Source: Amycolatopsis taiwanensis DSM 45107
GTDB lineage: Bacteria; Actinomycetota; Actinomycetes; Mycobacteriales; Pseudonocardiaceae
Reading direction: 5' to 3'
NCBI RefSeq assembly: GCF_000519205.1
Contig: NZ_KI912598.1
Location: 324,390-388,389 of the forward strand
Length of the DNA: 64,000 bases
Positions 7,667 to 16,098 of the stretch are shown piece by piece; the stretch's first letter is position 1; each line of letters starts with the position of its first letter. A program made the position numbers and the translations under genes. Below the pieces are notes generated by a model. The model made no database searches. It worked only from the letters and a program-made list of their open reading frames with translations, and was not told the DNA's origin.

Positions 7667-8818
7667 ATGAGCGTCGCACTTGGTATGCCAGCCCTTCCGC
7701 CGCCGGTACTGTCGGAGCGTCGCAAGACCCGGCAGCTGATGGTCGGCTCGGTCGGTGTCGGCAGTGACTACCCGATCTCCGTGCAGTCGATGACCACGAC
7801 GCTGACCGCCGACGTGAACGCGACCCTGCAGCAGATCGCCGAGCTCACCGCGGCCGGTTGTGACATCGTGCGCGTGGCCTGCCCGTCGGCGGATGACGCC
7901 GAGGCGCTGCCGGCGATCGCGAAGAAGTCCAAGATCCCGGTGATCGCCGACATCCATTTCCAGCCGAAGTACGTGTTCGCCGCGATTGAGGCGGGCTGCG
8001 CGGCGGTGCGCGTGAATCCGGGCAACATCAAGAAGTTCGACGACAAGGTCAAGGAGATCGCGCAGGCCGCCTCCGATCACGGCACGCCGATCCGGATCGG
8101 CGTGAACGCGGGTTCCCTGGATCCACGGCTGCTGAAGAAGTACGGCAAGGCGACGCCGGAAGCACTGGCGGAGTCGGCGATGTGGGAGGCCGGCCTGTTC
8201 GCCGAGCACGACTTCCACGACATCAAGATCTCGGTCAAGCACAACGACCCGGTCGTCATGGTGCGGGCCTACGAGATCCTGGCCGAGCAGTGCGACTACC
8301 CGCTGCACCTGGGGGTGACCGAGGCCGGCCCGGCGTTCCAGGGGACGATCAAGTCGGCCGTCGCGTTCGGCGCGCTGCTGCGGCAGGGGATCGGGGACAC
8401 GATCCGGGTTTCGCTGTCGGCACCGCCGGTGGAGGAGGTCAAGGTCGGCACGCAGATCCTGCAGTCGCTGAACCTGCGGCCGCGCAAGCTGGAGATCGTG
8501 TCGTGCCCGTCGTGCGGGCGGGCCCAGGTCGACGTCTACAAGCTGGCCGACGAGGTGACCGCGGGCCTGCAGGGCATGGAGGTGCCGCTGCGGGTCGCCG
8601 TGATGGGCTGCGTGGTCAACGGGCCGGGCGAGGCGCGAGAGGCCGACCTCGGTGTGGCCTCCGGCAACGGCAAGGGCCAGATCTTCGTCAAGGGCCAGGT
8701 GATCAAGACCGTGCCCGAGCACAAGATCGTGGAGACGCTGATCGAGGAGGCCATGCGGATCGCCGAAGAGGCGGGGGACGCGGGAGACCGCGGTGAACCC
8801 TCGGTCACCGTGAGTTAG
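7667..8818 (+). CDS. ispG: 4-hydroxy-3-methylbut-2-enyl diphosphate synthase (flavodoxin/ferredoxin dependent)
   Basis: Penultimate MEP-pathway enzyme; it reductively opens MEcPP to HMBPP on a [4Fe-4S] cluster. 383 residues, typical of the bacterial short form with a TIM barrel and a C-terminal cluster domain. The cluster ligands are visible: Cys280 and Cys283 in S-C-P-S-C-G-R, and Cys315 in M-G-C-V-V-N-G-P-G-E. A hairpin directly after the stop probably terminates the dxr-rip1-ispG unit. Confidence 0.97.
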   Translation: MSVALGMPALPPPVLSERRKTRQLMVGSVGVGSDYPISVQSMTTTLTADVNATLQQIAELTAAGCDIVRVACPSADDAEALPAIAKKSKIPVIADIHFQPKYVFAAIEAGCAAVRVNPGNIKKFDDKVKEIAQAASDHGTPIRIGVNAGSLDPRLLKKYGKATPEALAESAMWEAGLFAEHDFHDIKISVKHNDPVVMVRAYEILAEQCDYPLHLGVTEAGPAFQGTIKSAVAFGALLRQGIGDTIRVSLSAPPVEEVKVGTQILQSLNLRPRKLEIVSCPSCGRAQVDVYKLADEVTAGLQGMEVPLRVAVMGCVVNGPGEAREADLGVASGNGKGQIFVKGQVIKTVPEHKIVETLIEEAMRIAEEAGDAGDRGEPSVTVS

Positions 8819-8829
8819 CCTCCCCCTCG

Positions 8830-8852
8830 GAAGACGTGGTTCCGACGTCTTC
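8830..8852 (+). terminator. Hairpin terminator after ispG
   Basis: GAAGACGT, loop GGTTCCG, ACGTCTTC: a perfect 8-bp stem starting 12 bp after the ispG stop codon. No T-run follows, which is common in high-GC actinobacteria. Confidence 0.6.
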
Positions 8853-8900
8853 GCCGCTGTCCTTTACACAGGTGGTGGACGGTATGGGACGGGGTGAGCC

Positions 8901-9470
8901 ATGAGCACCGCATTCGCGGATTCCGCGCTGACCTGGGAGTACCTGCTGCACACCTGGCGAGCCTTGGAGGTGCCGGAAGGCTGGCGGCCGGAACTGGCCG
9001 TCGAGGGGATCCAGATAGCGCCGCCACCGGGGGGACAGCACAACCTGACCGCCGCCAGGCTTCACCGGGCACTGCTGCCCGTTGTTCCGGATGGCCATGA
9101 AGTCTTCCAGACTCAGGGCGTCGGCTTCCGTAACGTCGGCTCCATCTATGTGCCAGATCTGTGCGTAGCGCCGGTAGCCGCGATCCCGCACGGGTCCGAC
9201 CCCGTTCCGACCGAGCACGTGTTGCTCGCAGTCGAGATCACTTCACGCTCCAATGCCGAACATGACCGGAAGAAGAAGCGGTGGGCCTACGCACACGGCC
9301 CGGTTCCGCAATATCTGCTGATCGACGCGTTCGACGAGGACGGTCCGGCGGTTTCACTGTTCAGCGACCCGGTCAAGGGGGTCTACAGCCGGACCATCCG
9401 CATCCCGTTCGGCGAGCCGATCAAGATCGGCGCGCCGTTCGGCATCGATCTGGACACCGCCGGCTTCTGA
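8901..9470 (+). CDS. Uma2 family (DUF820) restriction-endonuclease-fold protein
   Basis: 189 residues, the normal length. The conserved PD-(D/E)xK-like core is visible as V-P-D-L-C-V (about residues 82-87), then L-A-V-E-I-T-S-x-S-N-x-x-x-D-x-x-x-K-x-x-x-Y near 110-133, and Y-L-L-I-D. Uma2 proteins are abundant in cyanobacteria and actinobacteria and have a nuclease fold, but their role is not established. ATG start with GGGGTGA upstream. It sits alone between the ispG terminator and the GNAT gene. Confidence 0.88.
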   Translation: MSTAFADSALTWEYLLHTWRALEVPEGWRPELAVEGIQIAPPPGGQHNLTAARLHRALLPVVPDGHEVFQTQGVGFRNVGSIYVPDLCVAPVAAIPHGSDPVPTEHVLLAVEITSRSNAEHDRKKKRWAYAHGPVPQYLLIDAFDEDGPAVSLFSDPVKGVYSRTIRIPFGEPIKIGAPFGIDLDTAGF

Positions 9471-9519
9471 CGTGGGTGTGGTTTAGCCTCCCCGGAGAAG
9501 ATCTGGCAGGCTGAACGGT

Positions 9520-10374
9520 GTGTTGCGGCTTGCCGGTGCACGGCTGCTCGGTGATCGAGACTCTCCCGTGGTTCGTGCCGTGCTCGCGGCCGATCCGGTG
9601 GCGAACTGTATGGTCAGTGCCCGGGTCGAGGCCGCTGGTCTGGATCCGTGGCGGCTGGGCGGGGAGCTGTGGGCGGCCGATTTCCGGGGCGTCCGGTCCG
9701 GGCGCCTGCCCGGGCTCTGCTTCTCCGGACCGAATCTGATCCCGTTGCGCGGCAACGCCTCCGCACTGCGCGCCTTCGCCGATCGCGCGCTGCGGCGGCA
9801 GCGGGTCTGCTCCTCACTGGTCGGCCCCGCCGAGCAGGTGCTCGGCTTGTGGGAGGAACTGGCCGCGGAATGGGGACCCGCCCGGGAGGTGCGGCCGGAC
9901 CAGCCCTTGCTGGCGCTGGACGAGTTGCCCGCGGTACCCGGTGACCGGCTGGTCCGCCCGGTGCGGACCGAGGAGCTCGACCGCTATCTCCCGGCCGCGA
10001 TCGCGATGTTCATGGAGGAGGTCGGCGCCGATCCCTGCGCCGGCGACGGCGGCGCGAGCTACCGGGCGCGGGTGGCCGAACTGATCGCGACCGGGCGTGC
10101 CTTCGCCCGGTTCGAGGGCGGCGAGGTCGTGTTCAAGGCCGAGATCGGGGCGCTTTCCCGCCATGTCGGCCAGATCCAGGGGGTCTGGGTGCATCCGGCG
10201 TGGCGGGGGCGTGGCCTGGGCACGGCGGGCACCGCGACCGTGGTCAGCAGGCTGGTCAACGACATGGGGCGCACCGCGAGCCTGTACGTCAACTCGTTCA
10301 ACGCCCCGGCGCTGGCCACCTACCGGCGGATCGGCTTCCGCCAGGTCGGCCGGTACGCCACCGTGCTGTTCTGA
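9520..10374 (+). CDS. DUF4081 plus GNAT N-acetyltransferase
   Basis: 284 residues with two halves: an N-terminal DUF4081 domain (about 1-130) and a C-terminal GNAT acetyltransferase (about 140-284). The acetyl-CoA loop is V-W-V-H-P-A-W-R-G-R-G-L-G-T. This is the counterpart of the Rv2867c-type protein that lies next to ispG in M. tuberculosis, so its position supports the call. Acceptor substrate unknown. GTG start at 9520; another GTG at 9518 is out of frame. Confidence 0.9.
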   Translation: MLRLAGARLLGDRDSPVVRAVLAADPVANCMVSARVEAAGLDPWRLGGELWAADFRGVRSGRLPGLCFSGPNLIPLRGNASALRAFADRALRRQRVCSSLVGPAEQVLGLWEELAAEWGPAREVRPDQPLLALDELPAVPGDRLVRPVRTEELDRYLPAAIAMFMEEVGADPCAGDGGASYRARVAELIATGRAFARFEGGEVVFKAEIGALSRHVGQIQGVWVHPAWRGRGLGTAGTATVVSRLVNDMGRTASLYVNSFNAPALATYRRIGFRQVGRYATVLF

Positions 10375-10425
10375 CCGGCCGGGGCGCGTTCGACCAGCCC
10401 GCCGACTCTCGCCTCGACCACGACG

Positions 10426-10431
10426 TAGGGT
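10426..10431 (+). promoter_or_regulatory. -10 element for map, likely leaderless
   Basis: TAGGGT lies 6 bases before the map ATG. A TANNNT hexamer at this distance puts the transcription start at or next to the start codon, the typical actinobacterial leaderless arrangement. No Shine-Dalgarno sequence is present. Confidence 0.5.
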
Positions 10432-10437
10432 GGAACC

Positions 10438-11295
10438 ATGTCGCAGCGTGCCCCGTTGAAGCCTGGCGTCCAGACGCCTCGTCGTCCCGTGCCCCCCAGC
10501 ATTGCTCGTCCCGAGTACGTGGACCGGCCGGCGCCCAAGCGAGAGAACGGGAACGGCGTGCGCACGCCCGAGGTCATCGAGGCGATGCGGGTGGCGGGCC
10601 GGATCGCGGCGCAGGCGCTGGAAGAGGGCGGTAAGGCCGTCAAGCCCGGCAACACCACCGAGGATGTGGACAAGGTGGTTCACGAGTTCCTGCTCGACCA
10701 CCACGCCTACCCGTCCACCCTCGGCTACCGGAGCTTTCCCAAGTCGTGCTGCACCTCGCTCAACGAGGTGATCTGTCACGGCATCCCGGACTCGACGGTC
10801 ATCGAGGACGGCGACATCTGCAACATCGACGTGACCGCCTTTATCGGCGGCGTGCACGGCGACACCAACGCCACCTTCCTCGCGGGCGAGGTGTCCGAGG
10901 AAGTGCGGCTGCTCGTCGAGCGCACGCGTGAGGCGACCATGCGCGCGATCAAGGCGGTGCGGCCGGGGCGTCAGCTGAACGTGATCGGGCGGGTGATCGA
11001 GTCCTACGCCAACCGGTTCGGCTACGGCGTGGTGCGTGACTTCACCGGACACGGCGTCGGCCCGGCCTTCCACACCGCGCCGACCGTCCTGCACTACGAG
11101 GAGCCCTCTGTCACCACGGTCATCGAGGAGGGGATGACGTTCACCATCGAGCCGATGATCACCCTCGGCACGATCGACTACGACATCTGGGACGACGGTT
11201 GGACGGTCACCACCAAGGACAAGAAGTGGACCGCGCAGTTCGAGCACACCATCGTGGTCACCGGTGACGGCTCGGAGATCCTCACTCTTCCTTAA
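10438..11295 (+). CDS. map: Type I methionine aminopeptidase with Pro-rich N-terminal extension
   Basis: Removes the initiator Met from nascent proteins. 285 residues. The N-terminal ~40 residues (L-K-P-G-V-Q-T-P-R-R-P-V-P-P) form the Pro-rich extension typical of type Ic actinobacterial enzymes, thought to contact the ribosome. The pita-bread metal ligands are in place: Asp in N-I-D-V-T, Asp in G-D-T-N-A-T-F, His in G-H-G-V-G, Glu in T-I-E-P, and Glu in F-E-H-T. It corresponds to mycobacterial MapB and ends in a 14-bp convergent overlap with the GntR gene. Confidence 0.96.
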   Translation: MSQRAPLKPGVQTPRRPVPPSIARPEYVDRPAPKRENGNGVRTPEVIEAMRVAGRIAAQALEEGGKAVKPGNTTEDVDKVVHEFLLDHHAYPSTLGYRSFPKSCCTSLNEVICHGIPDSTVIEDGDICNIDVTAFIGGVHGDTNATFLAGEVSEEVRLLVERTREATMRAIKAVRPGRQLNVIGRVIESYANRFGYGVVRDFTGHGVGPAFHTAPTVLHYEEPSVTTVIEEGMTFTIEPMITLGTIDYDIWDDGWTVTTKDKKWTAQFEHTIVVTGDGSEILTLP

Positions 11296-12037
11296 CGGGG
11301 GCTCCGTCCCTGTACCCCGGCTGGGGGCAAGCCCCCGGACCCTCTTCCTTGAAAGGGGCTTCGACCTCTTCCCTGGGCGCCAGCAACTGGTCGATCACGT
11401 CGCCGGCTTCCGCCGCGGCGCGGTCCTCGTCGCCGGCGGCGATGGCCGCCAGCAGGTCCCGGTGCGCGAGTTCGACCCGCTTGATCTCCGGCGGGGCCGA
11501 GGTCGCCACCACGCTGGCCGCCACCGCCTCGGTGATCCCGCGATAGAGCTCGACGAGCAGCGCGTTGCGTCCACTTTGGATGATCGTGCGGTGGAACTCC
11601 GTGTCGGCGCGTACGAAGGCGTCCTGGTCATCCGAGCGACGGGCCTGCTCTCGCAGGCTCATCAAGTCGTTGAGTGCGGCCAGGTCCGCGTCGGTGCGAT
11701 TGACGGCGGCAAGCCGTGCCCCCTCCACTTCCAGCGCTCGCCGGACCTGGAGTACTTCGCGTAACTCCGAGCCGCAGATCCGCCGGATCGCGCCGCATAC
11801 CTCACTGGTCGCCCGCACGTAGGTGCCGTCGCCCTGGCGGACCTCCAGCAGCCCCCCGTGCGCGAGCGCGCGCACGGCCTCGCGGACTGTGTTGCGTCCG
11901 ACACCCAGGCTTTCGGCGAGTGCGGCTTCGGTCGGAATCCGTTGCCCGACCGGCCATTCTTCCTGCTTGATGGCGTCCCGAAGCTGCTCGATGGCCTGAT
12001 CGACGAGCCCGGAGCGGCGAGTGCTGGCAAGCGGCAT
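11282..12037 (-). CDS. GntR family regulator, FadR/FCD subfamily
   Basis: 251 residues from the ATG at 12037 (M-P-L-A-S-T-R-R-S-G); an in-frame ATG at 12061 would add 8. Winged helix at about 8-75 (P-T-E-A-A-L-A-E-S-L-G-V-G-R-N-T-V-R-E-A-V), FCD effector domain at about 85-220 with conserved Asp and His residues that usually hold a metal near the ligand pocket. The last ~25 residues (after A-P-F-K-E-E) are encoded by a copy of the GC-rich intergenic repeat, so the original stop was probably lost. Divergent from the MFS gene, which it is likely to control. Confidence 0.88.
   Translation of the reverse strand: MPLASTRRSGLVDQAIEQLRDAIKQEEWPVGQRIPTEAALAESLGVGRNTVREAVRALAHGGLLEVRQGDGTYVRATSEVCGAIRRICGSELREVLQVRRALEVEGARLAAVNRTDADLAALNDLMSLREQARRSDDQDAFVRADTEFHRTIIQSGRNALLVELYRGITEAVAASVVATSAPPEIKRVELAHRDLLAAIAAGDEDRAAAEAGDVIDQLLAPREEVEAPFKEEGPGACPQPGYRDGAPVKEE
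11297..11343. repeat. Intergenic palindromic repeat, family 1, copy B
   Basis: GGGGCTCCGTCCC, CCCCGGCT, hairpin GGGGGCAAGCCCCC (11323-11336), then GGACCC. It overlaps the 3' end of the GntR reading frame and starts just after the map stop. Confidence 0.7.
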
Positions 12038-12085
12038 GGCACACCCTATTCGACCTATCATCCTACGTCTGTCACACTATCAAAC

Positions 12086-13285
12086 GTGACCCAGACGTTG
12101 GAGAAGGAACACTCGCCGGCTCGCGTCCTGGTCGCCAGTGGCCTCCTGGGGGTGGCCGTGGTGCTCGCCGCACTCAACCTCCGGCCGGCAGTGACCTCCG
12201 TCGGGTCGGTGCTGGAGGAGGTGCGGAATTCCCTCCATGCGTCCTCGACCTGGGCCGGAGCGCTGACCACGGTGCCTGGTCTGTGCTTCGCCGCGGCCGG
12301 CGGCACCGCGCCGTGGGTAGCCCGGCGGATCGGCCTGCCCGCGGCGGTGAGCGTGGCGCTGGCGCTGCTGACCGGCGGCCTGATCGTGCGCGTGCTGGAC
12401 GGCCCGTTCGTGGTGGTCGGCGGCACCCTGGTCGCCACCGCGGGGATCGCGTTGGCAAACGTGCTGATCCCGGTCGTGGTCAAGGATGCCTTCCCCGCCC
12501 GCATCGGCCTGATGAGCGGGCTCTACACCGGCGCACTCCAGACCGGGGGTGCGGTCGGCTCGGCGGCGACACCACCGATCGACGTCGCGCTCGGCGGCTG
12601 GCGGCCGGGCCTGGCCAGCTGGGCCGTGCTGGCGGGCGTGGCGCTGATGGTGTGGTTGCTCGCGGCACGGACCCGGCCGGCTCCCGTCGTCGAAGTGGAC
12701 CCGTCGGACAGCGGTCGCCGTTCGCTTCTGGGTAACCGGCTGGCGTGGACGGTCACGTTGTTCTTCGGACTGCAGTCCTGCATGGCCTACATCGTCATGG
12801 GCTGGTTGCCGGCGGTGTTCATCGACGCCGGGGTGAGCCGAGGCGACGCCGGGCTTCTGCTGGGGCTGATCTCGTTGCTCGGGCTGCCGGTCAGCCTGTT
12901 CCTGGTCCCCATCGCGGCCCGCGCGCGCACGCAGAGCTGGTGGGTCGTCGGGCTGGGCGTCTTCGGCCTCGTTGGCACCGTCGGCGTCATGGTTGCGCCG
13001 GGGCAGGCTCCGTTGGTGTGGTCGATCTGCATCGGTATCGGGATGAGCGTGTTCTCGCTGGCCATCATGACCATTACCCTGCGTGCACGCACCGGCGAAG
13101 ACACCGGGCGGCTTTCCGGTATGGCACAAGGCATCGGCTACCTGTTGGCCGCGCTTGGCCCGTTCCTGTTCGGACTGCTGCACCAGCTCACCGGCGGCTG
13201 GACGGTCCCGTTCGTCCTGCTGCTCGCCGCGTCCGCCGGGCAGATGATCTTCGGCTGGCTCGCCGGGCGACCCCGTTTCGTTTAG
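12086..13285 (+). CDS. MFS transporter, CynX/NimT family
   Basis: 399 residues from a GTG; about 12 hydrophobic helices spread over the whole length. 'A-A-L-N-L-R-P-A-V-T-S-V' at the end of helix 1 and 'G-L-Q-S-C-M-A-Y-I-V-M-G-W-L-P' in helix 7 are hallmarks of the CynX/NimT branch (cyanate and 2-nitroimidazole transporters and relatives). Substrate unknown. The start lies 24-48 bp from the divergent GntR start; a direct repeat CTATCA at 12055-12060 and 12077-12082 in that gap could be part of an operator. Convergent with mtr (4-bp overlap). Confidence 0.88.
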   Translation: MTQTLEKEHSPARVLVASGLLGVAVVLAALNLRPAVTSVGSVLEEVRNSLHASSTWAGALTTVPGLCFAAAGGTAPWVARRIGLPAAVSVALALLTGGLIVRVLDGPFVVVGGTLVATAGIALANVLIPVVVKDAFPARIGLMSGLYTGALQTGGAVGSAATPPIDVALGGWRPGLASWAVLAGVALMVWLLAARTRPAPVVEVDPSDSGRRSLLGNRLAWTVTLFFGLQSCMAYIVMGWLPAVFIDAGVSRGDAGLLLGLISLLGLPVSLFLVPIAARARTQSWWVVGLGVFGLVGTVGVMVAPGQAPLVWSICIGIGMSVFSLAIMTITLRARTGEDTGRLSGMAQGIGYLLAALGPFLFGLLHQLTGGWTVPFVLLLAASAGQMIFGWLAGRPRFV

Positions 13286-14676
13286 GAGTTCAACGGGAGA
13301 TTCAGCAACGCGTTCTCAATGAGCTCGGGCATGGCCGGGTGGATCCAGTACTGGCCCCGCGCCATCGAACGAGCGTCGAGGCCGAAGCTCATCGCCTGGA
13401 TCAATGGCTGGATCACCGTGGACGCCTGCGGGCCGATGATGTGTGCGCCGAGCAACTGGCCGGTGTCGGGATCGGCGAGCAGCTTCGCGAAACTGCTGGT
13501 GTCCTCCATCGCCCAGCCGTAGGCGATTCCCGAATAGTCCTGTTTGGACGTGACGTAGCGTATGCCCTGCTCGCGCGCCTGCTCCTCGGTCAACCCCACG
13601 GAGGCGATCTGCGGTGAGCTGAACACCGCATGCGGCACGAACCGATGGTCCGCCCGGATCCGGTCGTCGGGATGCAGCAGGTTGTGCTGCACCACTCGTG
13701 CCTCGTGGTTGGCGACGTGCTTGAGCTGATGCGGGGAGGAAATGTCGCCGAGGGCGTAGATGCCTTCGACGGAGGTCTCCTGGTAGTCGTCGACCGCGAC
13801 GAGCCCATCGACCAACCCACCGTCCAAAACGGACACTCCGGTTGCATCGACGTTCAGCAGGTCCGAGTTCGGTTGCCGGCCGGTCGCGGCCAGGAGCAGG
13901 TCGGTCTCGACGCTGCCGCCTTCGGCGAATTCGAGCACGATGCCCGATTCGGTCCGGCGGACGCGTTTCGTGTGGCTGTCGAGCCGCAGGTCGAAGCGTT
14001 GCGCGGCCAGTTCGGTGAACCGCTCGCTGAGGTCGGCGTCCTGGTGCCGGAGCAGGTGAGAAGTGCGCGCGATGATCGTGACCTCGACACCGAAGGACGC
14101 GAACACGTGCGCGAACTCGGCGGCGACGAACCCGCTGCCCAGGATGGTCAGCCGGGGCGGCAGTTCGTCCAGGCGCATCACCGTGTCCGACGTGTGGTAG
14201 CCGACCTCGTCGAGACCTTCGATGTCCGGCACGAACGGCCTGCTCCCGGCCGCGAGCACGAACCGGTCGGCGGTGATCGTTTCGGTTCCCGCCGGCAGGG
14301 TGACGGTCAGCTCCTTGTGCCCGGTGAAACGGCCCTCGCCTTCGTAGACCGTGACATTCGCGTTGTCCTTGTGCCCGATCCGGTACTCGCGGCCCCCGGC
14401 CGCGATGGGGTCGATCCGGCCGAAGATGCGGTCGCGAACGTCGCGCCAGCGAACCCCGCGCAGCTCCTCGTCCACGCCGAAGCGCGAGCTGATCGAGGGG
14501 GTCGCGGCGAGATCGGCGGTGTGGACGAACATCTTGGTCGGGATGCAGCCGACGTTGAGGCAGGTCCCGCCGAACACGCCCTTCTCGACGATCGCCGTTT
14601 TCCAGTCCGCGAACCGGGGATCGAGTATCGAGTTCCCCGAACCGGTACCGACGACGACCAGATCGTAGTGAGTCAC
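13282..14676 (-). CDS. mtr: Mycothione reductase
   Basis: FAD- and NADPH-dependent flavoenzyme that reduces mycothiol disulfide, keeping the actinobacterial thiol buffer reduced. 464 residues. FAD-binding V-V-V-G-T-G-S-G-N-S-I-L; redox-active pair Cys39/Cys44 in G-G-T-C-L-N-V-G-C-I-P-T-K; catalytic His446-Glu451 in H-P-A-M-P-E. 'S-G-N-S-I-L-D-P-R-F' separates it from lipoamide and glutathione reductases. GTG start with a strong AGGAGGTT site. Confidence 0.95.
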   Translation of the reverse strand: MTHYDLVVVGTGSGNSILDPRFADWKTAIVEKGVFGGTCLNVGCIPTKMFVHTADLAATPSISSRFGVDEELRGVRWRDVRDRIFGRIDPIAAGGREYRIGHKDNANVTVYEGEGRFTGHKELTVTLPAGTETITADRFVLAAGSRPFVPDIEGLDEVGYHTSDTVMRLDELPPRLTILGSGFVAAEFAHVFASFGVEVTIIARTSHLLRHQDADLSERFTELAAQRFDLRLDSHTKRVRRTESGIVLEFAEGGSVETDLLLAATGRQPNSDLLNVDATGVSVLDGGLVDGLVAVDDYQETSVEGIYALGDISSPHQLKHVANHEARVVQHNLLHPDDRIRADHRFVPHAVFSSPQIASVGLTEEQAREQGIRYVTSKQDYSGIAYGWAMEDTSSFAKLLADPDTGQLLGAHIIGPQASTVIQPLIQAMSFGLDARSMARGQYWIHPAMPELIENALLNLPLNS

Positions 14677-14827
14677 AACCTCCTAAACCCGCCGGAACCG
14701 GGCTTTGTTCCGGTCCGGGCAGGGCGGAGCCCGACGGATCTCCTCCAGACCACCCTATTCAGCGACAGCGAGTAGTCGTTTGAACGGATAGGGTATTCCG
14801 GTCTGATGAGGGGTGAGGAGATATTCC

Positions 14828-15643
14828 ATGGCGAAGCATCGTGGGCATCGTGGGTACGGTCGCAAACTGCGCGTGGCTGTCGCGGCATTCGTCGCGCTGG
14901 CGACGTGCCTGCCGGTCTCGGCCGCGGCCGAGACCGAGGGCACCCCACGGATCGTCGGTGGCGAGGAGGCTTCGATCATGGAGTATCCCTACGCGGTCTA
15001 CCTGACCAACAGCAACGGCCTCGAGTACTGCGGTGGCGTGCTGATCGGCCCGACGGCGGTGGCGACGGCGGCGCACTGCGCGGTCGCGACGACCATGTCC
15101 GACATGCGGGTCGTCGCGGGCCGCCAGGACCAGCGAACCGCGGACGGCGTGGTCGCGGGGGTCTCCAGCCTGTGGATCGCGCCAGGATTCAGCGACCCCC
15201 GGATGGGCAACGACATCGCCGTGCTCAAGCTCGACCGCGTCGTGCCCTATCGTCGGGTGACCCTGCCCAGCAGCAACGACACGGCGCTCTATGCCGCGGG
15301 CACCAATGCGACAGTGCTCGGTTGGGGCCGTACGGCCGAGGGCGGCACGCGCTCCAACGTGTTCCGCGAGGCGGTCGTGCCGATCGTCAGCGACGCCGGT
15401 TGTGCGGCCAGCTACCCCACGTACAACGGCAAGACCATGCTGTGTGCGGGCTATCCGCAGGGCGGTACCGACGCCTGCCAGGGCGACTCGGGTGGTCCCC
15501 TCATTGTCAACGGCAAGCTGGCCGGTCTGGTGTCCTGGGGCCAGGGGTGTGCCGAAGCGGGTAAGCCGGGGATCTACACCCGCGTGTCCACCTACGCCAA
15601 CGACTTGCGTGCGCAAGCGAGCGGAGGTCGTCCGCTCGGCTGA
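14828..15643 (+). CDS. Secreted trypsin-like serine protease (S1 family)
   Basis: 271 residues from the ATG with GAGGAG 7 bases upstream. Basic N terminus and hydrophobic core (V-A-V-A-A-F-V-A-L-A) form a signal peptide ending near A-A-A. Activation would expose R-I-V-G-G at 41-45. Catalytic triad His83 (T-A-A-H-C), Asp129 (G-N-D-I-A-V) and Ser221 (G-D-S-G-G-P). Asp215, six residues before the Ser, is the trypsin S1-pocket Asp, so it should cleave after Arg or Lys. Four Cys pairs are plausible. Role probably extracellular nutrition or processing. Confidence 0.93.
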   Translation: MAKHRGHRGYGRKLRVAVAAFVALATCLPVSAAAETEGTPRIVGGEEASIMEYPYAVYLTNSNGLEYCGGVLIGPTAVATAAHCAVATTMSDMRVVAGRQDQRTADGVVAGVSSLWIAPGFSDPRMGNDIAVLKLDRVVPYRRVTLPSSNDTALYAAGTNATVLGWGRTAEGGTRSNVFREAVVPIVSDAGCAASYPTYNGKTMLCAGYPQGGTDACQGDSGGPLIVNGKLAGLVSWGQGCAEAGKPGIYTRVSTYANDLRAQASGGRPLG

Positions 15644-15658
15644 GCACCGGCGAGGGCC

Positions 15659-15664
15659 TAGGGT
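15659..15664 (+). promoter_or_regulatory. -10 element for the ElaA-like gene, likely leaderless
   Basis: TAGGGT, 8 bases before the GTG start and with no ribosome site between; consistent with leaderless transcription. Confidence 0.4.
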
Positions 15665-15672
15665 GGTGACCC

Positions 15673-16098
15673 GTGAGCGTTCCCGGAAATGAGCTGACGG
15701 CACAACAGCTATACGGCATCCTGCGGCTGCGGGTGGACGTGTTCGTCGTCGAGCAGGCCTGCCCCTATCCGGAACTGGACGGGCGTGACTTGCTGGCCAC
15801 TACGCATCATTTCTGGCTCGGTGACGTGGATTCCTGTCTACGGGTGCTGGCCGAGCCAGGCGGGATCTATCGTGTCGGGCGGGTGGCGACCGCCAAACAC
15901 GCTCGGGGCCAGGGGCTTGCCGCGAAGCTGATGACCGACGCGCTGGGCGTCATCGGAGACCGGGACAGCGTGCTCGACGCACAGACCTACGCCCGCGGTT
16001 TCTACGAGAAGTTCGGGTACGTGGCCGAAGGCGACGAGTTCGACGAGGACGGTATCCCGCACATCAGGATGTGGCGGCGGATGGCGCCGAGGCGCTGA
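15673..16098 (+). CDS. GNAT N-acetyltransferase, ElaA-like
   Basis: 141 residues. The N-terminal L-R-L-R-V-D-V-F-V-V-E-Q-x-C-P-Y-P-E-L-D-G-R-D is the diagnostic ElaA stretch, and R-V-G-R-V-A-T-A-K-H-A-R-G-Q-G-L-A holds the acetyl-CoA loop. Substrate unknown. Its 3' end overlaps the end of bioF by 35 bp, convergently. Confidence 0.88.
   Translation: MSVPGNELTAQQLYGILRLRVDVFVVEQACPYPELDGRDLLATTHHFWLGDVDSCLRVLAEPGGIYRVGRVATAKHARGQGLAAKLMTDALGVIGDRDSVLDAQTYARGFYEKFGYVAEGDEFDEDGIPHIRMWRRMAPRR

Noticed and set aside
11858..12085. Upstream extension of the MFS frame (start at 11858)
   Set aside because: It would be antisense to the GntR DNA-binding domain and adds no membrane or signal sequence; the GTG at 12086 fits the family.
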